This document shows, piece by piece, positions 63,379-64,000 of a DNA stretch of 64,000 bases; positions within the stretch are counted from its first letter, which is position 1, and every line of letters starts with the position of its first letter. This stretch comes from Sphingomonas sp. Leaf357 (GTDB lineage Bacteria; Pseudomonadota; Alphaproteobacteria; Sphingomonadales; Sphingomonadaceae), in the NCBI RefSeq assembly GCF_001423845.1, contig NZ_LMPM01000003.1:248001-312000 (forward strand), read 5' to 3'. The position numbers and the translations under genes were made by a program. Under the pieces are notes generated by a model. The model was not told where the DNA came from. It did not search any database and saw nothing but the letters and a program-made list of their open reading frames with translations.

Positions 63379-64000
63379 TCAGGCCGGAAAGGTCAGCCCC
63401 TGCGCCGCAGCGAGGTCGGCGATCGGCAATGTGGCCAAAGCGGCCGCTTCTTGCAACCGTGCCGCGGCGATCGTGTCGCCGTCGCGCGATCCCGATCCGG
63501 GATGGCACATCACCAGATGCGTCCCGGCCGGCCGCCGCAGGAAGCTTGGGAACACCTTCGCGTAATCGCCGGCAAAGCCGTAATGCCCGGCGAAGCTGTC
63601 GTTGCACGCCAGCCCATGCGCCGCGGCGGCGGCGCGAAAGCCGCGCGAATGAAACGCACTCGCCAGCGCCTTGCCACGAAACGGGCGCGACAGCATCGCA
63701 CCCAGCCTATCCTCGCACGTCCGCAACCACGCTTCGGGCGCACGCAACAAGGTCTCCGCCAGCACGATCTCGCGAATGCCGGGCAGCGCATGGCTATGTT
63801 GATGTCCGTCGACGAAGTCCGGCGCGCGCCCCATCGCCTCCTCGAACGCATCGAACTGCGCCCGGATTTCCAGCGCGATTTCGTCCAGGGGCAATGCCCG
63901 TCGCGCCGCCATGCGGCCAAGCGGATTGATCGCCGGAAGCGTACCGCCCGGTGCCAGCTTCGACATCTTCGTCAGCGGAGTCTCGCCGGTCAACACCAAG
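63379..64000 (-). CDS. ChbG/HpnK-family deacetylase (5' end missing)
   Basis: The frame continues past the right edge, so only the last 206 residues are visible. LVLTGETPLT matches the strand after the first metal motif, and DGHQHSHALPGI supplies the histidine metal ligands. CHPGSGS and a MVxHPG-like turn are typical of the YdjC/ChbG fold. These enzymes remove N-acetyl groups from sugars or, as HpnK, act on hopanoid head groups. Both are plausible in a sphingomonad. It lies 23 bases upstream of the sigma factor start and points the same way. Confidence 0.82.
   Translation of the reverse strand, partial: LVLTGETPLTKMSKLAPGGTLPAINPLGRMAARRALPLDEIALEIRAQFDAFEEAMGRAPDFVDGHQHSHALPGIREIVLAETLLRAPEAWLRTCEDRLGAMLSRPFRGKALASAFHSRGFRAAAAAHGLACNDSFAGHYGFAGDYAKVFPSFLRRPAGTHLVMCHPGSGSRDGDTIAAARLQEAAALATLPIADLAAAQGLTFPA

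Overview
The window looks like a chromosome segment of a Sphingomonas-type alphaproteobacterium. The core part is GC-rich, carries PEPxxWA-CTERM proteins (a variant typical of sphingomonads), and contains paired inverted repeats of the CGTCATCC...GGATGACG kind between genes. Enzymes such as HppD, HmgA, AcnA, GlcB and a TamA/TamB pair fit the same group. The species cannot be named from the sequence alone.

Bases 1 to about 17,600 are an integrated mobile element, best described as a prophage or phage-derived island. It abuts the 3' end of a tRNA-Arg(CCU) gene at 17,598-17,674, with a tyrosine integrase next to it. From the tRNA leftward it holds the integrase, an AlpA-like excisionase, many tiny phage-type ORFs, a pair of AT-rich unknown genes and a second AlpA-like gene. 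Next come a PEP-CTERM gene, small membrane proteins, a long non-coding stretch with a striking hairpin array (7,904-8,184), and a minus-strand block. That block encodes a GH19 endolysin, a PD-(D/E)XK-like nuclease, a spike base protein, a tail spike with SGNH and lectin-like domains, and a second tail fibre that runs off the left edge. Low-GC plus-strand membrane-protein genes sit between the two tail genes. No head, terminase large subunit or tail-tube genes are visible, so the element must continue left of the window if it is a whole phage.

17.7-26.1 kb is ordinary core: a rhomboid protease, a minus-strand operon of ComF, glutaredoxin, nitrilase-family amidase and a DUF1178 protein, a divergent methyltransferase, then a signalling block (TPR histidine kinase, lone receiver, EAL phosphodiesterase). 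A 17-codon ORF with a strong ribosome site lies at 26,214. 26.5-38.2 kb carries argE, a Baeyer-Villiger-type monooxygenase, tamB/tamA and glcB. The glcB gene contains an in-frame palindromic insert at 37,045-37,108.

38.4-44.8 kb holds a MarR regulator divergent from hppD-hmgA (tyrosine to maleylacetoacetate), a BrnT/BrnA toxin-antitoxin pair, an aldehyde dehydrogenase and a prepilin peptidase. 45-54.4 kb carries a thiolase, the orphan tail of a lost PEP-CTERM gene, a GNAT enzyme, an SH3 protein, a 2-hydroxyacid dehydrogenase, a terminase-small-subunit-like protein, a PEP-CTERM metalloprotease and acnA.

54.5-64 kb carries an amino-acid permease, a secreted unknown, a secreted EEP-family phosphodiesterase, a GT-C-type membrane protein and a FecI-FecR-TonB receptor relay. 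The right edge cuts a ChbG/HpnK-type deacetylase gene.
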